From a virus, in IMG/VR virus record IMGVR_UViG_3300046352_000133, positions 1 to 57,253 of that record: 57,253 nucleotides of DNA; one strand, written 5' to 3'. The notes below the pieces were generated by a model. The model did not search any database. It had not been told where the DNA came from and saw only the letters and a program-made list of their open reading frames with translations. The position numbers were made by a program, and so were the translations under genes. This document shows, piece by piece, positions 24,131-34,741 of this stretch (positions are counted from its first letter, which is position 1; every line of letters begins with the position of its first letter).

Positions 24131-27100
24131 AATTAAAAAAGATTTACCACATTGCCGATGTGCATATCCGTAATGTGAAAAGACACAATGAGTATCGTCA
24201 AGTATTTGAAAAGATGTTTGATGAAATTCGTAAAAGAGGAACTGATGATTCTATTATTTATTTAGCAGGAGATATTGCTCACGCTAAATTAGAAATGTCT
24301 CCTGAATTACTAAAAGAAATTAGTTGGTTATTTACAGAGTGTTCTAAACTATGTGATACTATCCTTATTACAGGTAATCACGATTGTAATATGAATAATT
24401 TGGATAGATTGGATGTTCTTACTCCAATTGTAGAGGCATTAAACCTACCAAACTTTCATTATTTAAGAGATACACAAGTTTACTCTATTGGTGGAGTAGA
24501 TTTTGGTGTATTCTCTATATTTGATAATAAAAACAATTGGCCAAAAGCAGATACTTTATTTGGAAACAAAAAGATTGCTTTATTTCACGGACCAGTTGAT
24601 AATTCCCAAACAGATATTGGGTATGTGGTATCTTCACGTCATTTTACAACTGAAATGTTTGATGGTTATGATTTAGCACTATTGGGTGATATTCATAAAC
24701 GACAAGAGATGATTTCTCCTAAAGGGTGTAAGATTGCTTACGCGGGTTCATTGGTTCAACAAAACTTTGGTGAAACTTTGGATAAACATGGCTTCCTTGT
24801 TTGGGATTTGGATACAATGAGTTATGAAGGAGTTGATATTCAAAACGATTATGGATATTATACATTAGATGTTGATAATGGGGTTGTTCCGATTGTTAAT
24901 AATATGCCAGTAAAACCTCGTTTAAGAGTTCGTTTATCTAATACAGATACTGCGGATACTAAAAAGGTAATAACTGAAATTAAAATGAGATATGGTGTTG
25001 ATGATTTTACAATTATCAGAACAGACTCACTTGCCAAATCCAAAACAGGAGATAGAGATAATAAATTAGATTTTGAAGATGTATCGGATGTAAATTATCA
25101 GAACTCACTATTGAAAGAATATGTTGAGAGAATGATGCCGTTTACAACACCTGAAGATATTGAAGGATTGTATGAAATAAATCAAGATATAAATAGTAGA
25201 ATCATTCACGATGATATTCAAAGGAATATCAATTGGAAACCTATTAAATTTACATTCTCAAATATGTTTTCTTATGGTGAGAACAATAAAATTGATTTTA
25301 CCAAAGTAGGTGGGTTGATGGGATTATTTGCACCAAATGCATCTGGTAAATCATCTTTATTTGATGCAGTATCATTCTGTTTATATGATAAGTGTAGTAG
25401 GGCATTCAAAGCATCTAATATTCTAAACAATCGTAAACAAGATTTTGATTGTCAATTACATTTCCAAGTTAATGGTATAGATTATCATATTAAAAGAACT
25501 GCCAAAACAATTAACAAAGGAAAGAATGTTAAAGTTGATGTGCAGTTTTGGAGAGAGGATGATGGGAGAACTACATTATTAAACGGAACAGAAAGAAGAG
25601 ATACGAATCAAATCATAGAACAATATGTAGGTAAGTATGAAGATTTTGTTCTAACCGCTCTTTCATTGCAAGGTAATAACTCAATCTTTATTGATAAATC
25701 ACAATCAGAAAGAAAAGATTTATTAGCACAATTTATGGGATTGAATGTATTTGATAAATTGTATGAAACTGCAACTGAAGATATTAAAGAAGTTTCTGTA
25801 TTGATTAAAAACTTTAAGAAAACCGATTTTACAACAGAACTTGCTGAAAAAGGAATAGAATTAAAAGATAAGAAAAACGAACTTAAAGAATTAGAAAAAT
25901 CCTTAAAACTTAAATCGGATGATGTAATTGATTTGGGAGAAAGGATTATTGGGTTAAGTACTCAATTAGTTCCAATGGATGGTAATCTAAATATAGATGA
26001 ATTAAATACAAATAAATCTAAATTAGAAACTACATTAAATACTTACACATCTTCATTTGAAACAAAAAAAGGTACTATTACCGATTATAATAACTTAGTT
26101 GGGGAAGTTTCTCAATCAATGGAAAATACTAAAAAGTTTTTCATTTCGGAAGAAGAGTATATTGATGTTGAAGAAGCACACTCTAATTATGTTCAAGCAG
26201 AAAAAGATTTTAGTGAAGCAGATACTAAACACCAATTATTAAAACAAAAGATTCAATCTATTAAAGATAAGATTGCTCATTTGGAAAAGCATGAATATGA
26301 CCCTAATTGTAAGTTCTGTTGTGATAATGTTTTTGTAAAAGATGCATTAAAAGCAAAGGAAGAGTTAGAAGGATTAGAAGATAGTTTGGATTATAGTTTA
26401 GATGATGTAAGTGGTTATCTAAATGTAATAAATATGTTTGAAACATCCAAAGAACAATACAAAAATTTACAAACATTAAAATTAAAATATCAAAAAGGAT
26501 ATTCTACAATAGAAACTGAAAAAGCAGAACTAAACGGATTGACAACTAAAATACAATTGGCACAACACCAATTAGAAGTAGTTGAAGCAAATATTAGTAA
26601 ATACTATGAGAATGAGGAAACGATTAAACGAAATACTCAAATCGAAACTGTAATAAATGGGTTGCAAAGAACCAAAAAAGAAATAGAATTAGAAGTTGTT
26701 GCAGTCAATAAACAAATTAGTAGTTTGAATGGTTCTATTTCTTCAATAGTTGCCTTTGTAGAGGAGATAAAGAGGAAGATGAATGAAGTTAAAGACTTAG
26801 AGGAAAAGAATCGTTTATACACCTACTATTTAGATTCTGTAAAGAGAGATGGGATACCATATGAATTAATTTCTAAAGCTCTACCTGTTATTGAAAATGA
26901 AATAAATAATATTTTAGGACAGGTTGTAGATTTTGGTATTGTAATGGATGTAGATGGTAAATCAATCAATGCTAAAATAGTTTATGATGACCAAGAGTGG
27001 CCATTGGAGATGTGTAGTGGTATGGAGAAATTTGTAAGTGGGTTAGCAATCAGAGTTGCTCTTATTAACATATGTAACTTACCCCGTCCAAACTTCTTAG

Positions 27101-27285
27101 TAATTGATGAAGGATTTGGTACATTGGATAGTGATAACTTATCATCCCTATTTATGATGATGCAATATTTAAAGACACAGTTTGACTTTATTTGGATGAT
27201 TTCTCACTTAGAACAAATGAGAGATATTGTAGATGGATTAATTGAAATTAAAAAAGAAAACGGATTTAGTAAAATTGATTTTTAA
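24127..27285 (+). CDS. 46/47: one-piece gp47-gp46 (SbcD-SbcC, Mre11-Rad50-like) nuclease
   Basis: 1052 residues that join what are two T4 proteins. Residues 1-340 are the Mre11/gp47 phosphoesterase: DVH (11-13), GD (48-49), GNHD (83-86), His154 and GDIH (187-190). Residues from 372 are the Rad50/gp46 ATPase: a Walker A APNASGKS (402-409) with Ala for the first Gly, a long coiled coil, a CxxC zinc hook (Cys728, Cys731), signature LEMCSGMEKFVSG (about 960) and Walker B NFLVIDEGFGTLD (about 988-1000). It resects double-strand breaks for recombination-dependent replication. No frameshift or stop separates the halves. Confidence 0.93.
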   Translation: MKLKKIYHIADVHIRNVKRHNEYRQVFEKMFDEIRKRGTDDSIIYLAGDIAHAKLEMSPELLKEISWLFTECSKLCDTILITGNHDCNMNNLDRLDVLTPIVEALNLPNFHYLRDTQVYSIGGVDFGVFSIFDNKNNWPKADTLFGNKKIALFHGPVDNSQTDIGYVVSSRHFTTEMFDGYDLALLGDIHKRQEMISPKGCKIAYAGSLVQQNFGETLDKHGFLVWDLDTMSYEGVDIQNDYGYYTLDVDNGVVPIVNNMPVKPRLRVRLSNTDTADTKKVITEIKMRYGVDDFTIIRTDSLAKSKTGDRDNKLDFEDVSDVNYQNSLLKEYVERMMPFTTPEDIEGLYEINQDINSRIIHDDIQRNINWKPIKFTFSNMFSYGENNKIDFTKVGGLMGLFAPNASGKSSLFDAVSFCLYDKCSRAFKASNILNNRKQDFDCQLHFQVNGIDYHIKRTAKTINKGKNVKVDVQFWREDDGRTTLLNGTERRDTNQIIEQYVGKYEDFVLTALSLQGNNSIFIDKSQSERKDLLAQFMGLNVFDKLYETATEDIKEVSVLIKNFKKTDFTTELAEKGIELKDKKNELKELEKSLKLKSDDVIDLGERIIGLSTQLVPMDGNLNIDELNTNKSKLETTLNTYTSSFETKKGTITDYNNLVGEVSQSMENTKKFFISEEEYIDVEEAHSNYVQAEKDFSEADTKHQLLKQKIQSIKDKIAHLEKHEYDPNCKFCCDNVFVKDALKAKEELEGLEDSLDYSLDDVSGYLNVINMFETSKEQYKNLQTLKLKYQKGYSTIETEKAELNGLTTKIQLAQHQLEVVEANISKYYENEETIKRNTQIETVINGLQRTKKEIELEVVAVNKQISSLNGSISSIVAFVEEIKRKMNEVKDLEEKNRLYTYYLDSVKRDGIPYELISKALPVIENEINNILGQVVDFGIVMDVDGKSINAKIVYDDQEWPLEMCSGMEKFVSGLAIRVALINICNLPRPNFLVIDEGFGTLDSDNLSSLFMMMQYLKTQFDFIWMISHLEQMRDIVDGLIEIKKENGFSKIDF

Positions 27286-27485
27286 TGGAAAGTGTAGAAA
27301 ATTACAGAAATAGCGGATATATTTACGGTAAGTTAAAAGATTATTCCGATTTAATAGATTTAGATGCATTTAAACAAATAAAAAATTATATAGATAATAC
27401 AAACTTTGTAAGGCATTCAAAATATGAATATCTATTTAAATACAATCAATGCTCATATATTGAAGAAATATTATATGAGGATTAA
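27285..27485 (+). CDS. small hypothetical protein
   Basis: 66 residues, acidic, Tyr- and Asn-rich, probably helical (LIDLDAFKQIKNYIDN). No family recognised. It starts in the stop of the nuclease gene (TAATG) and ends tail-to-tail with the leftward gene, their stop codons overlapping on a TTAA. Confidence 0.55.
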   Translation: MESVENYRNSGYIYGKLKDYSDLIDLDAFKQIKNYIDNTNFVRHSKYEYLFKYNQCSYIEEILYED

Positions 27486-27655
27486 AATGATTTAATTTTA
27501 TCTGCTTTTAATGTAGAAGATTGTGGTTTAGTTACCCCAATGTGTTTTTTAATTAAGTTTTCTACCAAGCTTCCCATTTTAAACCCATGTTCTTCACAAT
27601 ATTCTTTGAGAAGTTCGTGGGTTTCTTTTTTTATTTGTAACATTGCGTACTTCAT
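27482..27655 (-). CDS. small ribbon-helix-helix-like protein, only leftward gene
   Basis: 57 residues read from ATG at 27655 to TAA at 27482. The sequence starts MKYAMLQIKKETHELLKEYC, a beta strand then helix, continues HGFKMGSLVENLIKKHIG, a turn and second helix, and ends in a Lys/Ser-rich tail. Strand-helix-helix with a MG-S-L turn is the layout of Arc/CopG-type repressors, which bind DNA as dimers. It lies divergent to the tail-fibre gene at 27747, sharing a 91-base AT-rich intergenic region, so it may control that gene and itself. Assignment is by pattern only. Confidence 0.75.
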   Translation of the reverse strand: MKYAMLQIKKETHELLKEYCEEHGFKMGSLVENLIKKHIGVTKPQSSTLKADKIKSF

Positions 27656-27746
27656 AATTTTAGTTTTATTTAGTAATTATTAGTTTTCTAAATATAAATA
27701 TCATACTTTAATTTTTTAAGATATTTATGGTAAAAGAAATCGGATA
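27656..27746. promoter_or_regulatory. divergent AT-rich control region
   Basis: This 91-base gap is the longest in the window and the only divergent one. It must contain the start signals of the leftward repressor-like gene and of the tail-fibre gene. ATATTTAT occurs on both strands: 27721-27728 rightward and 27701-27694 leftward. I see no clear TTTG box at the host spacing on either strand. Confidence 0.5.
27720..27736 (+). promoter_or_regulatory. candidate late promoter (ATATTTAT-N4-AAAG)
   Basis: ATATTTAT at 27721-27728, four bases, AAAG at 27733-27736, ATG of the tail-fibre gene at 27747. It differs from the other sites only in AAAG for AAAC. Confidence 0.45.
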
Positions 27747-30700
27747 ATGTCTGTAATTAAAAAAACCCTATTTGATGAAAAGCTAGAAAAAGTAAATGTA
27801 TTAATAAATGATACAGATGCTAATAGTAAGTATTTCAAAATAACCGAACTTAATGATACATTTACTGGCGGTAAAAATGCATTCCTTATTCAAGGTTCTG
27901 AATATTTGGTAAGTGATACTATAATCAAAATCCAAATAAAAGATGCAAATGGTAATACTATTTATTATGAACCAGGAGAAGGTATGGTTTCCTCTTCTGT
28001 AAATGGAGAACCGTTTGTATCAGAATATTATGAAGGAACATCAAAAGTAGTTTCGGTTTACATCTACCCAAACAAAACAATAGATACAAATGGCAATCCA
28101 TCGGATGGAACTGCATTTGGACCTGCTACGATTACCATATTAGGTGAATTAAAAGAATACGAATCAAACGGATTAGTATTACCAATTCCACCCGAATGGG
28201 AGGGGCAGTATAGTGTAAAATGGACAAGAACGGTAAATATAAATCCATCATTACCGAATGTTACAAAGATTCGTTTTTACAAAAGACCAACTGCAACTAT
28301 TAAAGAATTGTTGCAACCATTGTATAGTATTGATGGTGGTACTGGATTAAAAGTAGATTCTGGAATAAGTCAATCATTTGCTCAAATAAACCTTTCCAAT
28401 TTAGAAACATTTGCAGGTGATGTAAAAAGAGTAAAAGTTTTTAGAACATCGCAAGGTGATATTTCTGATTACGATTTAATACAAGATGTTTTATTAGAAT
28501 CAAAAGAATTACTAACTACATATGGGTTAAGTGGTAGTGTAATTGGAGAAACAGGTATATTTACATCGGAAACTTTACAAAATTATTGGAATACAGGTTC
28601 TTTAAGAGCAGAACTTACTTCAAGTAGAATAGAAAGTGGATTAAAATTATCAGGTAGTGGTATATTTGCATATACTCAATCATTAGATTTAAGTTCTACC
28701 AATACATACGAATTAAATTTAGATGCATTTTATTCATCATCTGTAAGTTCTAATTTAGGAATATATTTAAGTTATACTACTGAATCAAAAACAGTTAGTA
28801 GTAGTATTGGAACTTTATATGGATTAGCACCAACAAAAAACCTTTTAGATACAGTAATACCATTTACTATTGGAAGTAATTACCCATCTGCATCTTTATA
28901 TTTTTCTCAATCAAGAGGAGAATGGCATTTAGGTAATATAAGTTTAAAACTATCAGAGGATACGGCATTCTCACCAGATAGTGTTTCGTTTATTACAACG
29001 ATGCCAACTATATTAGGAAATGATTTATTTAATTTTAAATTTGAGTTTTATGATTTAAATAACAACTATGTTCCGGTATTTGTAACTCAAAGTGCAACAT
29101 TCGTTGGTAGTCAAAGAGCAATAAATACGGATGCAATTATAAGCGCATCACTTTCACAATCATTAGATGCTTTGTATAAAGTATCATCTTCTATTAGTGG
29201 AACAATGACTACATACAGTTCATCAGCTAGTGGTAGTATTACAGTAGTTAGTGGTTCTGTATTTAGTTTAAGTGGTTCGGTAAGTACATCAGTATTACTA
29301 TTAACTGGTTCAATTAGTTCATCATTATCATCTTCATTTGGATTTACAAGTAGTTCCGTTTATACATTAAGTGGTAGTGTTAGTTCATCATTATCATCGT
29401 TGAGTTCATCCGTAAGTCAAAGTATATATCAAGGATTATTACCCGCATTTACAAAAGTTCAACAATTAGCAGATGGTAATTATAGTGGTTCATTTATAAG
29501 TGGTAATATAATTTACGCACCTGTAATAGGTGGCCAGTTAGGATATTTTAGTACGTTATTTAAAGTTGGACAATCACCTAATTCAATTTATTTAGATGCA
29601 AGACAAACTCCTAGAAAAATATTCATAGGTGGGGTAGTACCAGGTGGAGGAGATACGGAATCATCAGGAGCATACAATAATACAAATACATCTGTTTACT
29701 TAGATAGTGCAGGTCAATTCTCATTAGGTAATAAATTATCATATGATGGAACAAACTTATCAGTAAATGGAACTATAAATGTAACTGGTGGTGATGCGGC
29801 AACTGATGCAAATGCTTTATTATATTCACAAAGAGCAGCTGCTTCGGCATCAATATCGGCATCAACTGCATATACAAGGTTACAATCTTTGGCAGATGGT
29901 GGATATAGTGGCTCGTTTATAGGTAGTACAACCATTTATTCTCCAAATATTGGTGGACAAAACGGATACATTTCAAACATATTAAAAGTTGGACAAAATG
30001 GTATAACATTAGATGGTGGTAATAGAAAAATATATGTAGGAACAGGAACTTATGGAAATGCAAATACTCCATTTTATTTTGCATCAGGTTCTACAAATGT
30101 ATTTTCATTAGGTGATAAACTTACATTTGATGGAAGTAATTTAAGTGTTAATGGTAATGGAACATTTAGTGGTAATTTATCAGCAGCAGGTGGTTCATTT
30201 ACCGGAACATTGGTTGCAGCGGGTGGTTCATTTTCAGGACAAATAAGTGCAGCAAGTGGGCAAATTGGAGGCTGGACAATTGATAACTCTTCAATATATG
30301 TTCCAAATGCAATTTCATTCAACTCTTCTGCAAAAACTATAACAATTTCCGAATCAAGTGGAACACCTAGAATATTAATCAATCAAAATACTTCATTTAG
30401 TTCTTTGACTGCGGGTTCTCCATCAACCGTATCCGCTGGAACTACTGTTAATAGTGGTGTGTATTCATTTGGTGATTATGATAGAACATTAGGAACGATT
30501 GCAACCGTTAGTGGTAGAAGTTACAATATTACAAGTACATTTACTGCTACAAATGGTATAAATGCTATAACATTGAGTGCGGGTGCATATTCAATTAGTG
30601 TATATTCTAAAATTATAATAGATAATGGTGTAACTACTATTGAAGTTGCACAAGAATCAGATGGTGTATCTGGTTACAATACTACGGCAACATGGAGTGC

Positions 30701-31328
30701 TATAAATGGTGCAGTTCATAATTCAACTCTTACGGGTAATGGAAATACTTGGACAGTAATTCAAAGATTTTCAATGAACATTATGGGTGCACCTGGTGGT
30801 ACATATGCTTCATCATATACCCAACCTGCGGTTAGTGTAACAATGGCAGGGGCAAACTCATTTGTTGAAATTATTGCAGGTGGTATTCAAGTTGGTAGAG
30901 ATTCTGCAAACTATGTAATTATGGATAGAACTGGTACTAATCCTATGTTGCAAGTTGGTGGAGATGGTACATTTACAGGTGATGTAACGGCAAATACTTC
31001 GGATAGACGATTAAAGAATAATATTAGAGTAATAGATAATCCATTAGAAAAATTATCAAAAATAAATGGTGTATATTTTAATTGGAATGATGTTGCTAAG
31101 GAATTGGCAAATAAAAGTGATGTTGAAGAAGTTGGATTTTTAGCACAAGAAGTTCAATCTGTATTACCACATATTATTAAACCTGCTCCTTTTGATATTG
31201 ATACAAAAACAGGAGAATCTAAAAGTGGTGAAAATTATCTGACAATTCAGTATGAAAAAATAGTTCCATTATTAGTGGAAGCAATAAAAGAATTAAAAAA
31301 AGAAATTGACGAATTAAAGAATAAGTAA
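27747..31328 (+). CDS. tail fibre with C-terminal S74 self-cleaving chaperone
   Basis: 1193 residues. The N-terminal half is beta-rich; about 480-570 is a Ser-rich, repetitive shaft ([18 protein letters not shown]); about 600-880 contains two similar modules ([15 protein letters not shown] and [28 protein letters not shown] and [13 protein letters not shown]) and Gly/Ser-rich collagen-like turns. The last 110 residues are an S74 intramolecular chaperone: [10 protein letters not shown] at about 1083, [20 protein letters not shown], then a C-terminal coiled coil ([16 protein letters not shown]). S74 domains trimerise the fibre and then cleave themselves off before the Ser of the TSDRRLK motif. 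Host-recognition fibre. Confidence 0.88.
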   Translation: MSVIKKTLFDEKLEKVNVLINDTDANSKYFKITELNDTFTGGKNAFLIQGSEYLVSDTIIKIQIKDANGNTIYYEPGEGMVSSSVNGEPFVSEYYEGTSKVVSVYIYPNKTIDTNGNPSDGTAFGPATITILGELKEYESNGLVLPIPPEWEGQYSVKWTRTVNINPSLPNVTKIRFYKRPTATIKELLQPLYSIDGGTGLKVDSGISQSFAQINLSNLETFAGDVKRVKVFRTSQGDISDYDLIQDVLLESKELLTTYGLSGSVIGETGIFTSETLQNYWNTGSLRAELTSSRIESGLKLSGSGIFAYTQSLDLSSTNTYELNLDAFYSSSVSSNLGIYLSYTTESKTVSSSIGTLYGLAPTKNLLDTVIPFTIGSNYPSASLYFSQSRGEWHLGNISLKLSEDTAFSPDSVSFITTMPTILGNDLFNFKFEFYDLNNNYVPVFVTQSATFVGSQRAINTDAIISASLSQSLDALYKVSSSISGTMTTYSSSASGSITVVSGSVFSLSGSVSTSVLLLTGSISSSLSSSFGFTSSSVYTLSGSVSSSLSSLSSSVSQSIYQGLLPAFTKVQQLADGNYSGSFISGNIIYAPVIGGQLGYFSTLFKVGQSPNSIYLDARQTPRKIFIGGVVPGGGDTESSGAYNNTNTSVYLDSAGQFSLGNKLSYDGTNLSVNGTINVTGGDAATDANALLYSQRAAASASISASTAYTRLQSLADGGYSGSFIGSTTIYSPNIGGQNGYISNILKVGQNGITLDGGNRKIYVGTGTYGNANTPFYFASGSTNVFSLGDKLTFDGSNLSVNGNGTFSGNLSAAGGSFTGTLVAAGGSFSGQISAASGQIGGWTIDNSSIYVPNAISFNSSAKTITISESSGTPRILINQNTSFSSLTAGSPSTVSAGTTVNSGVYSFGDYDRTLGTIATVSGRSYNITSTFTATNGINAITLSAGAYSISVYSKIIIDNGVTTIEVAQESDGVSGYNTTATWSAINGAVHNSTLTGNGNTWTVIQRFSMNIMGAPGGTYASSYTQPAVSVTMAGANSFVEIIAGGIQVGRDSANYVIMDRTGTNPMLQVGGDGTFTGDVTANTSDRRLKNNIRVIDNPLEKLSKINGVYFNWNDVAKELANKSDVEEVGFLAQEVQSVLPHIIKPAPFDIDTKTGESKSGENYLTIQYEKIVPLLVEAIKELKKEIDELKNK

Positions 31329-32755
31329 TGGCATTACCACCATCGGGAACAATTAAAATGTCGCAAATAAAAGCTGAATTGAGTTCAACATCGAATTCAT
31401 TGAGAGCATATAACGTCATTGCAAAAGCTGCTACATCTAATGTAAAATTTGATGCTCCTGATAAATTAAGTGATTTTTATTCGTATTTAAGTGGAACTAC
31501 AACTACAACTGTTACACCAACCGTAACACCTACTCTAACACCAACAGTTACACCAACGGCTTCACCAACTACAACTATACCACCATTAACTATAACAAAT
31601 AGTGGTGTAACTTGTTCTGGTGCACTTGGTGCATTCACTTCAACAATTGCAGGGGGCAGTGGTACATATAGTTTTATTGCAATTGCAACCTCACAAGCAG
31701 ATGCATCTAACGCGGTTAATGATATTAGTGGTACAAGATATTCAGTATCATCTAATCCATATTTATGGACTAATATATCAAACGGTACTTATTATGTTGC
31801 GGTAAAAGATTCGTTGGGTACGGTAACGGTTCAAGGAGCATCAGTAACAGTAAATTGTATTCCACCAACAGTTACTCCAACAGTTACACCAACTGCAACG
31901 CCTACTTTAACACCTACTCTAACACCAACTATTATACCAACGGCTTCTCCAACTACAACTATACCACCATTGACATTATCAAATAGTGGTGTAACTTGTT
32001 CTGGCGCAGTAGGTTCGTTTACTTCAACAATCGCAGGAGGTACTGAAACATATAGTTTTATTGCAATAGCAACTTCTCAAGCAAATGCAGATAATGCAGT
32101 AAAAGGAATTAGTGGAACAAGATATTCTATATCACAAAATCCATACCCTTGGAATAGTATTTCAAATGGTACTTACTATGTAGCGGTAATGGATTCGGCA
32201 GGAACTGTTACAGTTCAAGGTGCATCGGTAACAGTAAATTGTATTCAGCCAACTGTAACACCAACTGCAACACCAACGGTTACTCCAACAGTTACACCTA
32301 CGAATACACCGACTGTTACACCTACGGCTACACCAACGGATACACCAACTACTAGTACCACTACGGCTACACCAACTGTAACACCAACTGCAACACCAAC
32401 GGTTACTCCAACAGTTACACCTACGAATACACCGACTGTTACACCTACGGCTACACCAACGGATACACCAACTACTAGTACCACTACGGCTACACCAACT
32501 GTAACACCAACTGCAACACCAACGGTTACTCCAACAGTTACACCAACGGCTGCACCAAATGATTGCCAACAATATAATTTGTATAATGGTGATAGTCAAT
32601 ATTCAGATTTTTATACTTATCAGTCTTGTGATGGGAATTGGAATTACGATGTTGAATTACAATATAGTGGGTTTGTATATATTTGTGCAAGAACTGGAAC
32701 AGTTAGTGCAGGTGGTGCAATAGATGTAAGTGCTGCACTAGGTGCATGTTCATAA
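31328..32755 (+). CDS. tail adhesin with two SprB-like domains and Pro-Thr stalk
   Basis: 475 residues. The N-terminus ([18 protein letters not shown], then LSDFYSY) is a virion-attachment segment seen in tail proteins of other T4-like phages. Two 91-residue copies of one beta domain (87-177 and 215-305; [22 protein letters not shown]) follow, each preceded by a Pro-Thr linker; they resemble SprB repeats of Bacteroidota gliding adhesins. Residues 308-406 form a (PTxT)n stalk, and a Cys-bearing C-terminal domain ([26 protein letters not shown]) ends the protein. The Thr-rich stalk would be a natural site for O-glycosylation by the enzymes encoded just downstream (inference). Confidence 0.75.
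   Translation: MALPPSGTIKMSQIKAELSSTSNSLRAYNVIAKAATSNVKFDAPDKLSDFYSYLSGTTTTTVTPTVTPTLTPTVTPTASPTTTIPPLTITNSGVTCSGALGAFTSTIAGGSGTYSFIAIATSQADASNAVNDISGTRYSVSSNPYLWTNISNGTYYVAVKDSLGTVTVQGASVTVNCIPPTVTPTVTPTATPTLTPTLTPTIIPTASPTTTIPPLTLSNSGVTCSGAVGSFTSTIAGGTETYSFIAIATSQANADNAVKGISGTRYSISQNPYPWNSISNGTYYVAVMDSAGTVTVQGASVTVNCIQPTVTPTATPTVTPTVTPTNTPTVTPTATPTDTPTTSTTTATPTVTPTATPTVTPTVTPTNTPTVTPTATPTDTPTTSTTTATPTVTPTATPTVTPTVTPTAAPNDCQQYNLYNGDSQYSDFYTYQSCDGNWNYDVELQYSGFVYICARTGTVSAGGAIDVSAALGACS
31586..32242 (+). repeat. direct repeat of a 273-bp domain-coding unit
   Basis: The units at 31586-31858 and 31970-32242 each encode 91 residues and align without gaps over their length, separated by a Pro-Thr linker. 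Many codons differ silently, so this duplication is older than the 123-bp tandem array downstream. Confidence 0.85.
32249..32544 (+). repeat. exact 123-bp tandem repeat, 2.4 copies
   Basis: Copies start at 32249, 32372 and 32495. By eye the first two are identical base for base and the third matches for 50 bases before diverging. Each unit encodes 41 residues of (PTxT)n ending in PTTSTTTAT. Identity at silent positions shows a very recent expansion, so copy number is probably variable between relatives. Confidence 0.92.
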
Positions 32756-32786
32756 TACAAATATACTAATTAAAAATAAAAAAGTT

Positions 32787-33758
32787 ATGAAAAATTTAAG
32801 ATTTATATGTGCTCAACCTGCTATTACTTATTACGTTTGGCAAGTTGAAACTATGATAAACAATTTTATGGAGATGGGTATAAACCCTAATCAAATTGAT
32901 ATTGTTTGTAGTATTGGAGATGATGGGATTCCATCGGATTGGTCAAAATTGGCTAATAGGTATCCCGCAAGATTTCTTTTCTATAAAGATATTCGTGTAA
33001 CTAAACACTATGTTTCATCTATCAGACCTAATATACTTAAACAACATTGGTTAAGATTTCCTGAATTAAAAGATGAAGTAATTCTTTATCACGATTGTGA
33101 TATACTTTTAACAAAACCACCTAAAGATTGGATTACCGAAGAAATGCTTACTGATGATAATTGGTATGGTAGTGATACAAACTCATATATTTCTTATGAT
33201 TATATCAAAGAAAAAGGTGATGATGTATTGGACTTAATATGCACAATAGCAGGCATTAGCAAAGAACTACTTAAAGAAAATAATCTAAATTGTATAGGAG
33301 CTCAATATCTTATGAAAGGTATTACTAATTGGTATTGGGAAAGAGTTGAGTTTGATTGTGAATTAATGTTCAAATATGTTACTGAATTAAATAATCAAAA
33401 AATTATTGAGGATAGAAGAACAATGCCACCCGAAGAAGACAGAATACCATACCACCCTTTACAAATTTGGTGTGCCGATATGTGGGCGGTATTATGGGGA
33501 GGTTGGAAAATGGGAAAGAAAACAATTTGCCATCCTAACTTTGAGTTTAGTTGGGGAACACATAGTGAAGATGATTGGAATAAGTTTAATATATTTCACA
33601 ATGCAGGAGTTTTAAATACTATGGATGAACTATTTTACAAAGGTAATTGGATGAATGAATTACCATATGGTAAGGAGTTAAATATTAAAGAAAATACAGC
33701 ATCATTAAAATATTGGGAATGGGTTAGTAAAACGGGAACTACATCATGTTTGATTTAA
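32787..33758 (+). CDS. glycosyltransferase-like protein with DxD motif
   Basis: 323 residues starting at ATG 32787; an in-frame ATG at 32742 would overlap the adhesin gene and add residues with no family look, while 32787 is preceded by the A-rich tract typical here. GT-A-like features: an N-terminal strand (LRFICAQPAITYYVWQVETM), and YHDCDILLTK with Asp103-x-Asp105, the usual metal and nucleotide-sugar site. CADMWAVLWGGW and a WGTH motif suggest an acceptor site. First gene of the glycan island; overlaps the next by 13 bases. No specific GT family assigned. Confidence 0.7.
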   Translation: MKNLRFICAQPAITYYVWQVETMINNFMEMGINPNQIDIVCSIGDDGIPSDWSKLANRYPARFLFYKDIRVTKHYVSSIRPNILKQHWLRFPELKDEVILYHDCDILLTKPPKDWITEEMLTDDNWYGSDTNSYISYDYIKEKGDDVLDLICTIAGISKELLKENNLNCIGAQYLMKGITNWYWERVEFDCELMFKYVTELNNQKIIEDRRTMPPEEDRIPYHPLQIWCADMWAVLWGGWKMGKKTICHPNFEFSWGTHSEDDWNKFNIFHNAGVLNTMDELFYKGNWMNELPYGKELNIKENTASLKYWEWVSKTGTTSCLI

Positions 33759-34741
33759 GACCTATATTTTTTTATTGGGATGGGTTTATTCATTCGGATA
33801 GATTACAAATATTAAAAGATTGCATATATTCAACAAGATTATGGAATCCAAAACACAATATAGTTTTAATTTCAAATAATTTAACACAAGACTTATTTGA
33901 TGATAGATTTGCAATAGAAGTTCGTAAATGGGATAAATCATTTTTTAGTGGATTACCTATACCTGAAGAGAAATTAGATAAATACATTAATTCACATCCT
34001 AGAGATTTTAGTGATTTATTTAGATTAGTTCTACTATATCAATTTGGTGGTAGTTACATCGATACTGATGATTTAGGTATTAAGGCAATATCGGATACAC
34101 CAAACTTAATTTGTAGAAGTTATGACCCACATACATCATTTTATTCTAAAATAGATGCAGATGGTTGTGTGCCAGGTTGGACAAGAGAATTAAGAGGATG
34201 GGATAACATCAATATGTTTCCACGCAATGATTGTTGGCATAACTTTGAACCTAAATCTGAATTCATAAAAGATTTACTTTGGAATGATAACTTCTTATCT
34301 AATAAGGATATTGTTTCTATATGTGGAGAGTTAAGTTGGCAAGGTTTAACTAATGATACTTGCATTAAAAGATTAGAAGGATTTGGAACGGAATGGAACT
34401 TTGGTTTAACTTTACTTTATTTATTTGAAGATTTTATATCAGTAAGTTCACAATGGGATAGATGTGTATTAGGTGGGGAAATGTGTGAACTATGGAAAAA
34501 ATTACCAAATGTAAACGATTACGATTGGGGGTTTTATAAATGTAAACGGGATGATGCATTAGAATTTTATAATATAATATATAACTTATACCCAAATCTT
34601 TCACATATGTGGCTTCATCATAAAAATGAAAAAGCTGAGTGGATGTTAAATGAATTAGATGAGGATGGTTTATATTCAGTTTCTACTTGGATATATTGGG
34701 ATATAAAACAAAAAATAAAAAAATATGAGCGAAAAATGTAA
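33746..34741 (+). CDS. GT32-like glycosyltransferase (Gly_transf_sug, DxD)
   Basis: 331 residues. The motif FSDLFRLVLLYQFGGSYIDT followed by Asp-Asp (about 88-109) is the signature of the GT32/Och1-like sugar-binding region: Asp90 contacts the nucleotide sugar and DTDD (106-109) the metal. The rest is Trp-rich and helical, with HHKNEKAEWMLNEL at the end. It transfers a hexose or similar sugar from a nucleotide donor; donor and acceptor unknown. It overlaps both neighbours by 13-17 bases. Confidence 0.85.
   Translation: MFDLRPIFFYWDGFIHSDRLQILKDCIYSTRLWNPKHNIVLISNNLTQDLFDDRFAIEVRKWDKSFFSGLPIPEEKLDKYINSHPRDFSDLFRLVLLYQFGGSYIDTDDLGIKAISDTPNLICRSYDPHTSFYSKIDADGCVPGWTRELRGWDNINMFPRNDCWHNFEPKSEFIKDLLWNDNFLSNKDIVSICGELSWQGLTNDTCIKRLEGFGTEWNFGLTLLYLFEDFISVSSQWDRCVLGGEMCELWKKLPNVNDYDWGFYKCKRDDALEFYNIIYNLYPNLSHMWLHHKNEKAEWMLNELDEDGLYSVSTWIYWDIKQKIKKYERKM

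Noticed and set aside
32162-32599. Long leftward open frames rich in Cys, Ser and Trp, or in Val and Gly
   Set aside because: They are the antisense of the PTxT tandem repeats; periodic sequence keeps antisense frames open. No start signal and extreme composition.
27747-32755. Diversity-generating retroelement target in the tail genes
   Set aside because: No reverse transcriptase, template repeat or accessory gene is seen in the window; the repeats present are tandem and identical.
32742-32786. Upstream ATG for the first glycosyltransferase gene
   Set aside because: It lies inside the adhesin gene; the added residues do not fit the GT-A start, whereas ATG 32787 has the usual A-rich leader.
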